This document shows positions 12,035-24,000 of a stretch of 64,000 nucleotides of DNA, in pieces (the stretch's first letter is position 1; each line of letters begins with the position of its first letter). This stretch comes from Smittia aterrima. Lineage: Eukaryota > Arthropoda > Insecta > Diptera > Chironomidae. The stretch lies in assembly GCA_033063855.1 (NCBI GenBank), contig CP093830.1, positions 15,934,854-15,998,853 of the forward strand, written 5' to 3'. Made by a program: the position numbers and the translations under genes. The notes under the pieces were generated by a model. The model ran no database searches and had not been told where the DNA came from. It saw only the letters and a program-made list of their open reading frames with translations.

Positions 12035-15000
12035 TGTGGAGATGAAAGGGTTTGAGAGATGATTTGATATTCTGGAAATTTTAATTTTCTTTGTAAGTCT
12101 CGTCTGGAGGATTTCCCGGAAATGAATATTTTCATTAAAACTTTTTCCTTGTGAATACAATCCGACCAATTAAAAACATTTTTGTAACCTTAATGCATCG
12201 TAGAATTAAACTCAAAGTTTATTGCTTGTAAAGTAAATGTTTCAACGAATTTGACTTTGCAGTTTAAATTTATTGTAAATAAACGCGAAATTTATTTTCG
12301 CAAGATCATTTTCGACGAAAGCTTTAGTTAATGCCGGCAGTTATTGTATGTATAATATGATTGACGCTGCTGCTCAAAATATCACAAGCAACTCGTGACG
12401 AGCGTGCAATAGTCGAATACTCAGATTAGATAATTTCAAGACATCTCAGATCTTTTGTTATGTTATGATTATTTGGCAAAATGCCAATGTGACCACCAAA
12501 CGAGAAAATTTCTTATTCGACACAAAAGCTGAGAAATTCTCGATTCGTATCTTTAACGATTTTGAGGAAATATTGATCTCTAAACAAATTAAAGATCAAA
12601 CTTTTCAGGACAACCATTTAAAACAAGTTCAAGTGTAATTAAAGAATGTGGGAAAACGATGAAGTGGACAGCCTTAGAAAATTGTTTCCAAATCGACATC
12701 AAAGTCAAGGTTTGTTTATTGGTGCCAAAAAAAAGATCTCTTTCGATTTCTTTTCTCTGTTTTCATTTTCTTTAAGATTTATGTCTGTTAAATTTCGATT
12801 TCACATTTTCTAGAAACGCACACTTAAAACAATGTCTCTGAGAAAATCGCTCGCCCATGATAAATTGAAGCATTAATTGGGCGAGGACGCATTGAAAAAT
12901 TAAGGAGATAAATTTAAAAGCTTTAGTGTCGTCATTCGTTGTCCGAGAGCTTTCGATGAAGAAGAGGAATAAGAAAAATATTTGTGAACCAGGTTTGTGA
13001 ACTCATTCAAAAATTATTAATTCGCCTCGCGATCAATGCTGACAGTTGCGTTGTCCTGAAATATTTTCTAGAAAATCCATGAAAATTTTCTTGGCTTCGA
13101 GTCTTTTCTGATATCAAAAATAGATTGTTTTCATTCATGAAAACCGACACAAGCGTTTAATGTTATTTATGTGTCAAGCTCTTCATCTGTTTTGTTAGCT
13201 CACAAGTTGATGTTAAGTAAAAGTCGCCACTTGAATAATTTTCCTTTCCACTCTCATCACGATCGCCATTAATATCGCAAATCTAATTATCTCGATTCAT
13301 TTGCAAAAGCCCACATAATTAGTTCATAATTTTATGATTTATTGCCCTGACTTTTCAATTAATGTTGACTCTCAATTATCATTATGATCGCAAGAAAGAT
13401 TTTCCTAATCAACTTTCAAATTTTAACTTAATTCACTCACCGTGCTCTGTTTTATTTTTACAAAAAATCTTCGAATGAAATTTCGGATTTCCTTCTATTT
13501 AAAGACGTTCTTCTTTGCTTCAGGATTATATTTATAATTACCACTGCGAACAATACCGTTGCGCGATTAAAGGAAACGATCGAGAAATCGATTACACTTT
13601 GTAATAAGTTCAGATTATTTTACGTATTTCGTTTGATCTCTCGCGATAATACACGAACGCGCACTTATTATGCTTCGCGATACTCTTTTTCCTCTTCCCT
13701 TCAGCGACTTTAAACTTTATTTGTGAGCCTTTCTTTTCCCAGTTCTTTGCACGACGAACTCAAAATCAAAACTAAAAGATCGAGGAAAAAAGTGCCCCGC
13801 GAATTCGAGGCGCCCGAAGACAGAAGACGACCGGGGAATTTTCCTATGTCTACACGCAGAAGTTGCTTTTCCGTCAAAATACTTTTCGCAAAGCCAGTGC
13901 TTTCGACTTGATGCAACGCGTGCTGATCAAACAATGATTTTCCACTGAAACCCCTTTAAAAGATTTTCCTCTCGACATCAACATGCTCAATCTATCACTG
14001 TGTGCGCCCACAAACTGTTCATCGGAGAGTATATTAATAGCCTGGCGTTCTAGTTTGCAAGATCCGATGAACGATCATGTGTAGTTTTCGATGTATTCGA
14101 TGGGCTGGCAATGGAAGTGATGTAAGATTCTTTTAAAACGATTCAGAAGAGAAAATAAAGAAAAGTCCGCGCTCTGACGCGATCAGTTTTACGGATGTTC
14201 GTCGTTTACTATAAGATGTGATGTGTAGGCTGGAGGATCGCGATCTTAAAGACTTGTAAATAATTCGCATACTCGTGATTTCAATCAAATTGCATAATAA
14301 CATGCACGGTTAATATCCGAGAGAATCTTGCCAAGAAATATGAGGAAATGAATGAGAATTCTTACGAATTTTGAAATAATTTCGAGGGAAGCACTTGATC
14401 TGCATGCATGTTCGAAACACTTGAACATGGCTGAGGATTTGGGGCCAAGGAATTTATTGTTTAACTAATTGTGAACCTCCAGCTCAATGACTTGGACTTG
14501 TTTTCACGTACTCGACATTCACAGACTTAAATCAGAAAGATTGAATGAATGTTTGTGAATCCCGACGCCGTAATTATCGTCAATTATCACTTTAAACCAG
14601 GAAAAACGACACATAAAGTTTTAAGTTGGCGGGTTTTCCGTGAAAATGTTTGGCAGCGAAAATTTTTTTATCGCGCTCGTAAAATAATCTTCCAACACTT
14701 TTCAGCCGGTGCGTGTTGTGAATTAAAACCCAAGTTCATTGACCGAGCAATTGTTTTTACGACGATGCTCTACGAAATGTAAATAATGATTTTCGCTTAT
14801 AATTTTCATCGCTCACCGGCGGTGGTAATTTTCATCGCCAACGTGTCTGCAGTTTTTGTCTCGGTCAAAGTTTATAAATAAACAGAGAAAAACTTCCTCA
14901 TGAACACCTGAGATTATCTCCTCTCGCTGCTGTCTATGACTGAGTTAATCTGTTTTTTATTTCACACGTGAGTCTGTGAGGATTAAATGTGAGTAAAATG

Positions 15001-18000
15001 TTTAAACGTTTTTGAAATGGCAGATTTATGGTCGAGAAGTGAGGGTTAGACAATCTTCTGTCATCGCCACTTTTTTCGCCATTCAGTGATTGGCACAGAT
15101 CGAAGTTAAGTGATTTTATGATGCGTAAACATTTAAAGTGAAATTTTTTGTTTTGCCATTTAATAAAATTGAAATCAATCTGTCAAATCAAGATGAGCGA
15201 CATAAGTGTTTTGTAAGTGTAAAAAGTTTACGAAAGAACAGCTCAATAGCGTTGAAGCTTTTTCATGGAATTTTCGTTGAAGTGTTCGAGTGTCTCTTTC
15301 AAGTTTTTTGTTTCAGTTAGTTTTCTTATTAAATAAACAATTTTTATTCATTTATTCAACAAGATTACTTAGTCAATTATTATTCACATTCAAATCAAAT
15401 TTATTTAATTACCGACCTGCGCCATCTGTTAGACAAGACCACGAGAGAAACTTGTTTTTAAAAAGTAAACTCGGCAATTACAAATCTTAAGACCAGCTCA
15501 GTTCAATCTCTTTGCTGACCGAGTCAACACTTGCTTTCGGTAAATTCGTCGGAATAATTTTTGCGCTGTTAATATTTTTTGAGCAAAAAAATGTTTTTTT
15601 AGTGAACAAAAAATAATAGAGAAAAAGTTCAATCAATTTGAAGTAAATGCTTCAAAGTTTAAAATTGCTATTCTTAAATAATTGAATAATATTTTAACAA
15701 GTATAACAAGTGAGACTTTTTTCTCGCTTTCAAACTCTTACATGCAGTTTTTATTACTCTTACAAGTTTGATAGTGAAATGGAAAAAAAATGTCTTGAAA
15801 ACAAAACCTGAAATTTAGTAAATCGCTCGAGTTATGATTGATCAAAAAAAAAAAACAAGAGAAGCTTTTATAAAGTTCCCAACTTAAATTGACAATGTCA
15901 ATAGCGGCTTGTTTCACACGCTTAGGCGCCTAAGAAGATTCACCTGTAAAGCAGAAGAAGACAATGCGGAATGATTCATGGTGAAAGGTTTTCTCAGACG
16001 AACCTTGGCGCGCTCTCGCCACGATCAAGTTGGAGAAAACCACCACTGCCATTATCACGGCTATTATGTGGAAAGGCTCATGATTTATTTGTTCGTAGAC
16101 TGACAATATAAATTGCATAATTTAGAGCGAAGAAGTGTCTTTTGTAGAGCAATTATTCCACGCGTTATACTTTGATGGAGTTTTAAGCAGTCGAACTTAT
16201 CTCTGTCGAGGAGAATAATATTTCTTCTCAGATGTGTTGTCGTCGTGATCGTTGCTGGATCAAAAACGAAACTCAACATAATTGGACACATAAATCTCGA
16301 GTTTTTGCTCAGACAATCGAGCGTAATAAAAGTCGAAATGAGTATGACAACAAATAAATCTTTTATATCGAGCAATTCAATCCGCTGTTACAGTTCTTAA
16401 ATTAAACTTTAGCTGTTTACTGTTTTTGGCGACGGTGTTTGATAAACCAAAGAAATATCGCCATAAATCCAATTAACTTTCAACAATAGTGAGTTGTCGT
16501 GACTAAAATTAAAGAAAATGGTTTCGATTATTCTTAGGGTCAGTTTAATTGCACGATCATTCGTACGATTGCTGTAGTTTCTGTTTTCATTTCTCTATCA
16601 AAAAGCCTTTCGCAGCGTCAAAATATTTATGTAGCAGATAAGTAGCAGACTTTGTATGCCTAACATGAAAGAAGCGGAACAAAGAAAACTGTTCAAGTTC
16701 AATGAAAATGAACGAAAATATTTGTAGATACTCGCCGGCACTTTATTGATGTTGTAATTTGGAAGATTGCATAGCAAAAGTGGAATTAATGTTTTCGCGG
16801 GGAAAAGTATCTGTTAGGTAAACGAACTCGCCAATGTTTGATTATGCGTAAAGTTTCGTATGTTAAATCCACGAATGAAAAAGGTTTTTTTATTTGAAAT
16901 CATATGCTTCAGAAAATTTGCAGCTTTTGTCGTGAATTTTAACAAAAGCACAAAACGAATTTGAACAAAATCATTAAGCTAAAGAGTTATTAAGAAATTT
17001 TAATGAAATTCCGTTGAAAGATGTTTAAATCTTTAATGCAACAAAGGACAAGGAAGCGTAGTAAATACTTGAGCCACCTAAATAAGAGATTTCATGATTA
17101 ATAACGTAAATCCGTATCAAACGAGCGACTCAGAAGAACGTTCACGCTTGATTAATCGCTTTTTCATCGAGATTCGACTTCAGACTGATTGAGAAAGTTT
17201 CTATTTTCGAAATTTGAGTAGTAAATCTCATGGAAATTAATCTATGCAGAGGTGTAATAATTTGTTGTTAGTTGCCACTTCAACTTTCCTCGAAATTCAA
17301 AAATGAAAAACTTTGTTTAATCAACTCCAATTGTTTTATCCGAGACAGTCACTGGGTCAACCAGCTGCTAATCGACGGTAGTATGTTCACTCGATATTAC
17401 ATAAAGAGAGTGAAAGGAGAGCCTTAACATTATGATATCTATCTTGTTGATACAGACACAAGTATATGGAGCGCCCTGGACTGATATCTGTAGCAATAAT
17501 TAAACGTCGCTGCTTAACGATTTTTCGGAATTTTGTTTTTATTCAATTTTTTTACTTCTCTCGTCTCTGTAGTTGCACCAAATTACGTGTCGCTCTTGTG
17601 GTTTCTTGTTTTCTGCTTTACTTGCTTTATTTTTTTATCCAAGCGGCGAGGAAAAAAAACGCGAGTACGTGAGTGAAAAACTTTGCTCAGTCTCAATCTC
17701 GTTGCGTACCGAATAAGTCTGCACGGTGATTTGCTGTTAAAGCATTTGAAGCTCGGAACACTAAATATTGATTTTATTTTCCTGCACATAAATTAAACTT
17801 GTGCAATTATAGTTTTTACGTAAGAGTCTTAAATAAGAGCAGTTGAGTGAGAAAACGTGGAAAAGCAGTTCGAGCGATAGATCGAGAAATCTTGTGGATG
17901 GTCCGTGAATTAATTTCCGGAAGAATTGTGATAATTGATCGAGTGAATTTGCCAATTTCAGGAAGAAAGAAAAAAATAGTTTCGTGAAACTAAAAAGAGA

Positions 18001-18067
18001 AATTATTGTGAATGGATTGAATCCTAAACCGAATTTAAAACTAACCAAAAGTTTATAAAGCAATGAA
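12035..18067. other. Long non-coding interval between divergent genes
   Basis: About 6 kb separates the divergent starts of the synaptopodin-like (-) and mucin-like (+) genes. It should carry both promoters and any 5' UTR exons, but no transcription start could be fixed. The only coding candidate I support is the small minus-strand frame at 15930-16118. Other short frames (for example 13723-13911 and 17466-17672) look like chance. Confidence 0.5.
15930..16118 (-). CDS. Candidate small single-pass membrane peptide
   Basis: An ATG frame begins MQFILSVYEQINHEPFHI and continues into a hydrophobic segment of about 18 residues (IIAVIMAVVVFSNLIVA) followed by basic residues ARARQ, a typical single transmembrane helix with a positive flank. 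Read straight through, the frame gives 62 aa. A pyrimidine-rich tract ending TTTACAG immediately before the last codons, with a donor CAAG|GTTCGT at 16003-15998, suggests two exons: 16118-16004 and 15943-15930. These are joined in phase 1, with a 60 nt intron, and give a 42 aa peptide ending ARARQGESS. I do not recognise the family and cannot assign a function. Confidence 0.4.
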   Translation of the reverse strand: MQFILSVYEQINHEPFHIIAVIMAVVVFSNLIVARARQGSSEKTFHHESFRIVFFCFTGESS

Positions 18068-21000
18068 ATGAACCCAAACAATCTTCATCAAAGCATAATG
18101 CAGTTCATGCTGCTGGCGATTTGCCTTTTCGGATTCATCGAGAGCAATCAGGTGAGAAGAGCGACCAAGGTTGCGATAAAAAAAGAACGAAAGTTGTTCT
18201 ACTTGAAACTGATGAGATGAGTCGTAAGCCCCAACATCTCCATCGACATTCACTTTCTGTTAAAAAAAAAATAAAAAAAATTACCGGATATTTAAAAGTA
18301 AATGAAACCCGCGCATACGAGAAGCGAACCACTTAACCGGTTATTGTTCATGTTCATGCTTTCTTTCGAGTGTGATTCAAGAAATTCAATCACGGATGAT
18401 GGCTTTGCCGAACATGTCAGTCAAAAGTTCATTAAATACTCCAAAAGACTTTTATGAATTCGCTAAACTCGAGCAAAAAAATGTTTGCTTTCGAAACTTT
18501 TCTGGTCCTGACCGCGATCGTCGAATACAAAATCCAAACTCAAACCTTAAATTCACCGGCAAAGCTTTTACTTTCACAATATTTTTATCTCGCCAGTGTC
18601 AACTTTAATCGACGAAAATTATTTGTGTTCATGAACCTTTCTGACCGCGGCAAACTCTGAGAGGAGGAAATTCCATTCCACTTCTGTTTCCGCAAATTAG
18701 ATAAGACTCTTTGGAGTTAAGCTTGTCGTGTTGCCCGTAATTTAAATCTTTTATTATGTGTAGATTTCGTTTCACTTTCACGCGAGTCGCAACTTCTTCA
18801 TTAAATTAAAACTGTGCAAACGTGTCTTCTCTGAAATGAGTAGAACGCGTATTAGTAACCTTAGGCCTTCCACTTCCGCGACAAAGACCCACTTTCAGTC
18901 TCAATCGCAATTATCTTGCCGCTAATTGGATGGAAATCTTTCCTCGAGGTCAATGATCGGTCGTAAAATTAAAGCAATTGACAGCGATCATGACAAAGTT
19001 TCGTTATTCATCCGAAAATTAAAGCGAAAGCTTAATTGTTTCATCTCGAACTCAACAGTGGCTCGAAGATACAATTTGTATAAATGTTTATCGTTACTTT
19101 CAATTTCATCCTGCCCCGTCACTTTTCCCATTAATCATGCACTGTTGAAATCTCAGTTGCCCCTAAATAGAAATCAACATGACAAACGAACTGTTTGATT
19201 ACTTTTTCTTTCAAGCATTTCGGCAATTTTCATGTTTGAACATTTGCGGGAGTCAATTGATTCTTGACAATGACTGAAAAACGTAGATTAAATCGAATTT
19301 TCAATTTACATGTCGCTACCTTATGGCTTCATGTGAGCTCACTTTCAATGAAAGAAATGGAACAGACAATTACGTCTCAAGTTCACTGAAACGAATCAAC
19401 AAACCGATAAAAAAGAGTTTGGATGAAAGTAAACGAATTGCAAACAAATAAAAAGAAATATAGACACGTGCTTTGTAAAATGTTTCACTCAACATAGTCG
19501 AAGTTTCGTGCTGTGATGCTTGAAGCCAGTGGCTAGATTTATTATTTTAATGGAACAACCAAGATTTATTCATTTTAATTAAAGAATTTAAACCTGTTCT
19601 CACGAGAATAAGGATGACTAAAGCCTTCACCAAGAGCCAAGGTCGTCTACAAGGTTTTGCAACAAAATTGAAAGTTGTTTCGATCTTTATAAACTTATTT
19701 ATTGCATATGGAGAACTAAGTGGAGCACTCTAATCGTGTTTTGATTGATCTCTTCAAGAAAATTACAATGTCACGATTCCCTAAAAACCATCGCGTTCCC
19801 ATGTTTAGTTACCGTGCAGAAATCATTAGACTTTTGACTATTCGTTTCTCCATTTGCTTCGAGACGTGGAAAATCGCTTCACTGTCATCATTAAAATCAA
19901 CGATGTGTGTCATTAAACCTCTTTTACGCTTCGTTCTCTCTTTCACAGTTGCATAACATTTAATGAGATAACAAAACCTTTTCCTGATGTTACTAACTTC
20001 CGATAATTTCACTTGTCCACAGGCCCAAAAGTTTCGACAGCCCCAAGTAGATTTCAGTCCCTGGAATCCGATCGAGAATGCCGAGCTTCCAATTGAAATA
20101 AAGACAAGTAAAACTCGTTCTATTGAATCGTCGGCGCCTGGACCAGTTTTCACAAAAAGTGTCCGAAGTCGGAACAGCAATATCCGCGTAGTCGATTTCG
20201 AAATCGCGAAAGGCTTAAAACGGAGAAATTTCGACAGTTCAACTGAGAGAAATGAAGAGAAAGCCGAGATTGCAACAGGTCCATCGATTCAAAAGGGTCC
20301 AAGCACGCTTTCAACTACGAAACCTGAAAAATCGACAAGAAGATTTAAAGTCACACGCAAAATTGTTCACGAGAGTTCATCGACAACTCCAAAGCCACGA
20401 CGACAATTCACAGCACGGACGACATCGGAAAATGTGCTTGGAACTTCACCGGAAATTCCGTCGCCAACAAAAGCTTCACTTAAGAAACTTCCATTCACTC
20501 GTGGAAGTTTCCGTGCCAAGTCGACTGACAAAAGTGTCAACGGGAATGCTACACCAGAAGACGAAAATTATCCAGAGCATTTCAAGTTATTGCTGAAAAA
20601 CAAGGAAGTAACTGAGAAAACTATTTTGAAGAAACCGTTGAAATCTTACCGCTCGTTGTCGGTGAATAAAACCACGAAAGCACCGGTAAAGAATTCTTTG
20701 GCGCCAATACGTTCAAGAGTCTTCTCACGACCAACGTCCACGACCACGGAGACTTCAATTAACAACGAATCTCTCAGCGGAACAACTAAGAGAAGTGTTT
20801 TAAGACCCAGACCAACAAAGCGAACGAAGAATTCTGTTGGAAGCACTTTGCAAGAACCTCCAACTGCTAAATCAACTGCGAGTTATGCAACGAGATCACC
20901 AGGAAGACATCAACAAGCAGCTGAAGAATCCGTAAACGTCAATACTCAAGCTGATGATGTTAAACAGATTGATCCTCCACTTCGCGAATACTTTCCACGC

Positions 21001-24000
21001 ACCAGCGCTGTAAGTTTAATCAAGTTTTTGATCAAATTAGATTAATCAACTTTGATTTACAGCTTGGATCGTCCTTGAAATATTCGTCGAGATTCCGCAA
21101 TTCCGATATCGCAATGAAGGCGAACAAAGCAGGCAGTTATCAACCAACCGTGCCCTCAATCACCACGACACCGGTAAGCACACCTCAAGTACTTTTTATC
21201 CGAGTGATTAGCAAGCTTAATTGGTCTCTCAGTCGATTGGAAAAACCTTTCAAGGCTTCGCGGTTTCTAAGAATTTTTATATTCTACTTAATCGCTAATC
21301 GTTCTGTTGTCCTTTGTTAAAGGCATTTAATGATGATGGATGGGAATATTCGGTAACACATCCAACGCATGAAAAGAGTTTTGGTAGTGGAAGCGGTTCG
21401 CCTTTTATGCCTCCATGGCATCAATCGATCATTCAGCCTCAGTGGACCTTCAGGACATTTTGATCATTCATTTTTATCAGTTAATTAGTCTAATCAAAAA
21501 TTTCTTTCATACATTCATTCATTTATTCATGTAACCGAACAATTATTATGCAAAAATACAAACTATAGATGCACTGAAGCTTTTCACCATTCAATTTTGA
21601 ATTAATTGAACGTTTGGTTGACACAACAAACACGTTTCTCTCCCTATCACGCATGAATACATTAAACATTATTCAATTCACAAAAGTGCTAATCATGTAA
21701 ATAAAAATAAGAGAGGCTTACATGAACTTCCCTCCCCTCCCAATAAATGCACAAGGAATACTCAAAAGCCACGTTCCACTACCAAAATCACTTTTTTCTA
21801 CTAACGAGGCTTGAATAACAAAACGACTAAGCGTTCAATCAAAATTTTCTTCTTGATCATCGTCAAAATTTAATGTTTTACCGACACTTGTTTTCAGCTT
21901 GATCTCACTGATAATGATCTCGATCGTTGGAAAGAAATCTTACCGTTAGCCGCTGAATTGGTGCACGTGCCGCTTGATGGAGAGATCATGACACAATCAC
22001 CTTCGCAAACTGTTTCGATTTATGAGGCTTTAGCTGAAGTTCTGTCGAAACCAACTGAAAGTTTGAATTTATCAAATAGTAAAAGCACTGATCGCACTCT
22101 TTTGTCTGAGACACCTGTCTCGAGCACGACCACTACAACAACTACAACCACGACAACTACTCCTCCGCCTACAACAACTGAAGCTATCGACGATTCAAAG
22201 GTAGAAAAGAAAAATCTCGATGCAAAATATCACAGTGTAAATACTCGCGATGTAAATAATCTGGAAATGTCAACTGAAGCTTCAACGTTGGGAATCGAAG
22301 TCGAACTAACTACAAACTCCATTCCTCCCCCTGAATCCTATTATCCAAGCTCTTTAACATTGACTAATAAGACAGTAACTCAAGGCCAAGAAAATGATGA
22401 TTTAGGAAACGATTCAACGACGGAAACCATGGACGAACGACCTATTACTTCGATTGAATTTCTTAATTCCACAGACACAAAACAGACAACAGACCAACCA
22501 TCAAACTTAGAAATCAAAGCACAGAATGATAACGAGACAAATGCTTTTAACAAAACTGAAATCGAGACGATACGAACGAGACAAATTATTTCGAAAACTT
22601 TACCGGAAAAAATTCGTGGAAATAATTTTATGAAAGCATTAACGAGCACTGTTCCGCCTAATTATAGTCCACGCTTTTCTAAATCAAATCGAATGCCGAT
22701 ACTTTCTTTCGGTAGTTATAACGATCGTAACATCATCTCTACGATAAACGCGACGAAGATTGAGTTGATGACGAAAAAAGTTACCAAAAGCAATAGAGAA
22801 GGCTCGTTTTCCACTCCATCAGTTTTTCCAATTTACCGACCAGAATTCGAAACCACGACTGTGGCTACAAATTTCTTTACGACAGAAAAAGTTGACTCGA
22901 CGGAAGAGATTATCGTTACTTCATCTGTCATGACTGTTTTCCAAACGGAACCTTCTGTTGACAAATTAAGTGAAACAGTACGTGAAATTGAAAGCTCAAC
23001 GAAGAGTTTTGATGACATTGAGACCAAAACTATTTTGGTTTTCCCTGAGCCAAACAATGTAACTGAAAATTCTAGCGAAGAAACGACGACTCAGTCCGTT
23101 ACTTTAACCACTGAAAGTTCAACGACAAGCTTTAAAGAATTTGAGAACATATCTAATTCAAATTTCTCTCAACCAAGTTCAACAACTGATAAATCAGAAG
23201 AAATCAATGCTGAACTTAGCACGACAATCAGTGAAAATTCATTAATACAAACTGAAAATTTTACTTTAGAAACTAAAGGATTCACGACAGAATCCACAAC
23301 TTTCGGTTCGACAATTATTGCAAGCTCAACAAAGAACCTTGAGAGCAGAACTAGTTTGATTTTTCCTGAAGCAAAGAACGAAACTGAAAATTCAAGTGAA
23401 GAAATTGTAGAAATGACTACTCAGATAAATATTAAATTCAATGACAGTTTACAGAGTTTTAGTGATTTCGAGAACAAAACCACAACCGAAAGTTCACATC
23501 AAGAAATTTCAACTGATATTAGAATGTCAATCATTGAAAGCTCCACAGAAAGCTTTAAGAATATTGAGAACAAAACAACGTTATCTCAACCAATTTCGAC
23601 AACTGAAAATTTCATCAAAGAATTAACGACTGAGTTATCTACTGTCGCTTCAACTCGAAAAGAAAGTTCTAGCATGGAATTAGAAATCGTTACTGAAGAA
23701 TTCATTACTGAGACAATTTTAAGCTCGTTTGTCAATGAAAGTACATCTGAGAGAAGAGATAACAAAAGACTCGTAAATTTCACAGAATTCCCAACTGAGT
23801 CAGAAAGTATTTCAAGCTCAAAGTCAAATATCAAAGAATCTAGCAAAAAAACGGCCCCAGAAGTTGTAACTGTTGGATCTCCAATTAATAAAAGCTCAGA
23901 GAATAGCTTGGTCGATGTCAAGATCAAAACAAGTTCAAGTTTGAATTTCTCGAATTCAAATTCGACAACGAAAACTTTTAATGAAGAAATTAACGAACTG

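Noticed and set aside
13723..13911. Arg/Lys-rich short frame in a locally GC-richer patch
   Set aside because: No recognisable motif and no support for transcription; could be promoter DNA of the synaptopodin-like gene.
20252..20596. 114 aa plus-strand frame overlapping mucin-like exon 2
   Set aside because: Off-frame shadow of the sense exon, Arg/Gln-rich by composition.
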